Assembly (NCBI GenBank): GCA_947647645.1
Contig: CANSLE010000109.1
Location: 1 to 7,689 of the forward strand
Origin: an uncultured Microbacterium sp.
GTDB lineage: Bacteria > Actinomycetota > Actinomycetes > Actinomycetales > Microbacteriaceae
Direction of reading: 5' to 3'
Length of the DNA: 7,689 nucleotides
This document shows positions 5,545 through 7,689 of the stretch, piece after piece. The position numbers and the translations under genes were made by a program. The notes under the pieces were generated by a model. That model did not search any database and was not told where the DNA came from. It worked only from the letters and a program-made list of their open reading frames with translations. The number at the start of each line of letters is the position of its first letter. Within the stretch, counting starts at the first letter, position 1.

Positions 5545-7689
5545 GTGGCCACCGACTCCTTCGTTCATCTGCACGTGCACAGCGAGTACTCGATGCTCGA
5601 CGGGGCGGCCAAGATCGGCGCGATGACTCAGGCCGCCGCCGAGTACGGGATGCCGGCGATCGCCGTGACCGACCACGGCAACACCTTCGCGGCCTTCGAG
5701 TTCTACAACGCGGCGAAGGCCGCCGGGGTGAAGCCGATCATCGGCCTCGAGGCCTATGTGACCCCCGGCACGCACCGCAGCGACAAGTCGCGCGTCGCCT
5801 GGGGCTCACCCGACCAGAAGAGCGATGACGTCTCGGGCTCGGGCGCGTACACCCACATGACGATGTGGAGCCAGGACACGGAGGGGATGCACAACCTCTT
5901 CCGGCTGAGCTCGCTGTCGAGCCTGGAGGGGTACTACTTCAAGCCGCGTATGGACCGTGAGCTCCTGCAGACATACGGCAAGGGGCTCATCGCGACGACG
6001 GGGTGCCCCTCCGGCGAGGTGCAGACCCGCCTGCGGCTGGGGCAGTACGACGCCGCCCGTGCCGCGGCGGCGGAGTTCCAGGACATCTTCGGCAAGGAGA
6101 ACTACTTCGCCGAGATCATGGACCACGGTCTCTCGATCGAGCGTCGCGTCATGAGCGATCTCATCCGCCTCGCGAAGGACCTCGGCATCCCCCTCGTCGC
6201 GACGAACGACTCGCACTACACGCACCAGCACGAGGCGGACGCCCACGAAGCGCTCCTCTGCGTGCAGTCGGGCTCCACGCTCGACGATCCCAACCGGTTC
6301 AAGTTCGACGGCGACGGCTACTACATCAAGACCGCCGCCGAGATGCGGCAGATGTTCCGCGATCATCCCGAGGCGTGCGACAACACCCTGCTGATCGCCG
6401 AGCGCTGCGAGGTCGAGTTCAACACCTCCGCCAACTACATGCCGCGCTTCCCCGTGCCGCCGGGCGAGACCGAGGACAGCTGGCTCATCAAGGAGGTGGA
6501 GGCCGGCCTCCACTACCGTTACCCGGGTGGCATCCCCGACAAGGTGCGCACGCAGGCCGAGTACGAGACCGGCATCATCCTGCAGATGGGCTTCCCGGGG
6601 TACTTCCTCGTGGTCGCCGACTTCATCAACTGGGCCAAGGACAACGGCATCCGCGTGGGGCCGGGCCGAGGCTCCGGCGCCGGCTCGATGGTCGCCTACG
6701 CCATGCGTATCACCGACCTCGACCCGCTCGAGCACGGTCTCATCTTCGAGCGCTTCCTCAACCCCGACCGGGTCTCCATGCCCGACTTCGACGTCGACTT
6801 CGACGATCGTCGCCGCGGCGAGGTGATCGACTACGTCACCGACAAGTACGGGTCGGAGCGCGTCGCGCAGATCGTCACCTACGGCACGATCAAGTCGAAG
6901 CAGGCCCTGAAGGATGCCGGTCGTGTGCTCGGGTTCCCCTTCAGCATGGGCGAGCGGCTGACGAAGGCCATGCCCCCGGCGGTCATGGGCAAGGACATGC
7001 CCCTGTCGGGGATGTTCGACACGGCGCACCCGCGGTTCAAGGAGGCGAGCGAGTTCCGTTCGCTCATCGACACCGACCCCGATGCCAAGACCGTCTTCGA
7101 CCGCGCGCTCGGGCTGGAAGGGCTCAAGCGCCAGTGGGGTGTGCACGCCGCCGGGGTCATCATGTCGAGCGAGCCGCTCCTCGACATCATCCCGATCATG
7201 CGCCGGGAACAGGACGGCCAGATCGTCACGCAGTTCGACTATCCGTCCTGCGAGGCCCTCGGGCTCATCAAGATGGACTTCCTGGGGCTGCGCAACCTCA
7301 CGATCATCTCGGACGCGCTCGACAACATCCGCATGAACCGGGGCGAGGAGCTCGATCTCGAGCACCTGACGCTCGACGACCGTCCTGCGTACGACCTCCT
7401 CACCCGCGGCGACACGCTGGGCGTCTTCCAGCTGGACGGCGGGCCGATGCGCGCCCTGCTGCGGCTCATGAAGCCGGACAACTTCGAGGACATCTCCGCC
7501 GTCATCGCCCTGTACCGTCCGGGCCCGATGGGCGCGAACTCGCACACCAACTACGCGCTGCGCAAGAACGGGCAGCAGCCGATCACCCCGATCCACCCCG
7601 AGCTCGAGGAGCCGTTGCGCGACATCCTCGACACCACCTACGGCCTGATCATCTATCAGGAGCAGGTCATGGCGATCGCTCAGAAGGTC
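5545..7689 (+). CDS. dnaE: DNA polymerase III alpha subunit (DnaE1), first 715 codons
   Basis: This is the catalytic subunit of the replicative polymerase, cut by the right edge; about 60% of a typical ~1180-aa protein is present. The PHP domain fills residues 6 to about 280, starting FVHLHVHSEYSMLDGAAKI (H10, H12, D19), with VTDHGN, TTGCPSGEV and ATNDSHY (D222, H224). The palm follows with GPGRGSGAGS (372-381) and MPDFDVDFDDRRRGEVI, where D414 and D416 match the first two catalytic aspartates, and KMDFLGLRNLT, where D578 is the third. Further on are GVHAAGVIMSSEP, GDTLGVFQLDGGPM and YGLIIYQEQVM, all as in mycobacterial DnaE1. The GTG start gives MATDSFVHLHVH, where the conserved PHP begins, and has a -10 element 6 nt before it. 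The missing part includes the rest of the fingers, the clamp-binding region and the OB fold. Confidence 0.97.
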   Translation, partial: MATDSFVHLHVHSEYSMLDGAAKIGAMTQAAAEYGMPAIAVTDHGNTFAAFEFYNAAKAAGVKPIIGLEAYVTPGTHRSDKSRVAWGSPDQKSDDVSGSGAYTHMTMWSQDTEGMHNLFRLSSLSSLEGYYFKPRMDRELLQTYGKGLIATTGCPSGEVQTRLRLGQYDAARAAAAEFQDIFGKENYFAEIMDHGLSIERRVMSDLIRLAKDLGIPLVATNDSHYTHQHEADAHEALLCVQSGSTLDDPNRFKFDGDGYYIKTAAEMRQMFRDHPEACDNTLLIAERCEVEFNTSANYMPRFPVPPGETEDSWLIKEVEAGLHYRYPGGIPDKVRTQAEYETGIILQMGFPGYFLVVADFINWAKDNGIRVGPGRGSGAGSMVAYAMRITDLDPLEHGLIFERFLNPDRVSMPDFDVDFDDRRRGEVIDYVTDKYGSERVAQIVTYGTIKSKQALKDAGRVLGFPFSMGERLTKAMPPAVMGKDMPLSGMFDTAHPRFKEASEFRSLIDTDPDAKTVFDRALGLEGLKRQWGVHAAGVIMSSEPLLDIIPIMRREQDGQIVTQFDYPSCEALGLIKMDFLGLRNLTIISDALDNIRMNRGEELDLEHLTLDDRPAYDLLTRGDTLGVFQLDGGPMRALLRLMKPDNFEDISAVIALYRPGPMGANSHTNYALRKNGQQPITPIHPELEEPLRDILDTTYGLIIYQEQVMAIAQKV

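Noticed and set aside
4852..5775. 307-codon minus-strand frame across the NUDIX gene and dnaE start
   Set aside because: It crosses the divergent promoter region and overlaps two well-supported genes; its Ser/Arg/Thr-rich sequence has no family features.
5806..7596. 596-codon open frame on the minus strand opposite dnaE
   Set aside because: It lies wholly antisense to a convincing dnaE with all catalytic motifs. Its Arg/Asp/Val/His-rich translation has no recognisable domain; such frames arise in high-GC genes because codon bias removes stops on the other strand.

Overview
The window is chromosomal core sequence from a high-GC Gram-positive actinobacterium. The best guess is a Microbacterium-like member of the Microbacteriaceae. 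The reasons are the strong G/C bias at third codon positions, the yggS-sepF-yggT-divIVA order typical of the Actinobacteria division cluster, a mycobacterial-type DnaE1, and TANNNT-type -10 elements with apparent leaderless starts. The genus is an inference. I see no insertion sequence, phage gene, tRNA, rRNA, CRISPR array or obvious horizontally acquired segment. Except for the last ~100 bp before dnaE and ~106 bp before divIVA, the window is almost wall-to-wall coding.

Region 1 (1-1679) is the division and polar-growth block: the end of yggS (PLP homeostasis), sepF (FtsZ membrane anchor), yggT (small two-helix membrane protein) and divIVA/wag31 (polar scaffold). sepF and yggT are 2 nt apart. 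divIVA follows a 106-bp gap that holds a possible -10 element and a perfect 9-bp-stem hairpin in the presumed leader.

Region 2 (1685-3207) continues with lspA (lipoprotein signal peptidase), 5 nt after divIVA, and an RluA/RluD-family 23S rRNA pseudouridine synthase whose ATG overlaps the lspA stop (TGATG). divIVA-lspA-rluD is probably one transcript linking growth, lipoprotein maturation and ribosome modification.

Region 3 (3266-5440) holds a long-chain acyl-CoA ligase on + and a NUDIX hydrolase on -. They converge with only 3 nt between their stop codons, and the two stops lie in the two arms of a perfect small palindrome.

Region 4 (5441-7689) is a divergent control region with a perfect 9-3-9 palindrome, followed by the first 715 codons of dnaE (replicative DNA polymerase III alpha) with an apparently intact PHP proofreading site. 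The gene runs off the window.

The genes are all familiar. The most interesting signal is regulatory. Four genes are preceded by a TAGNCT hexamer, and at three of them (ligase, NUDIX, dnaE) exactly 6 nt separate the hexamer from the start codon, which predicts leaderless mRNAs. No new enzymatic or defence system was found.
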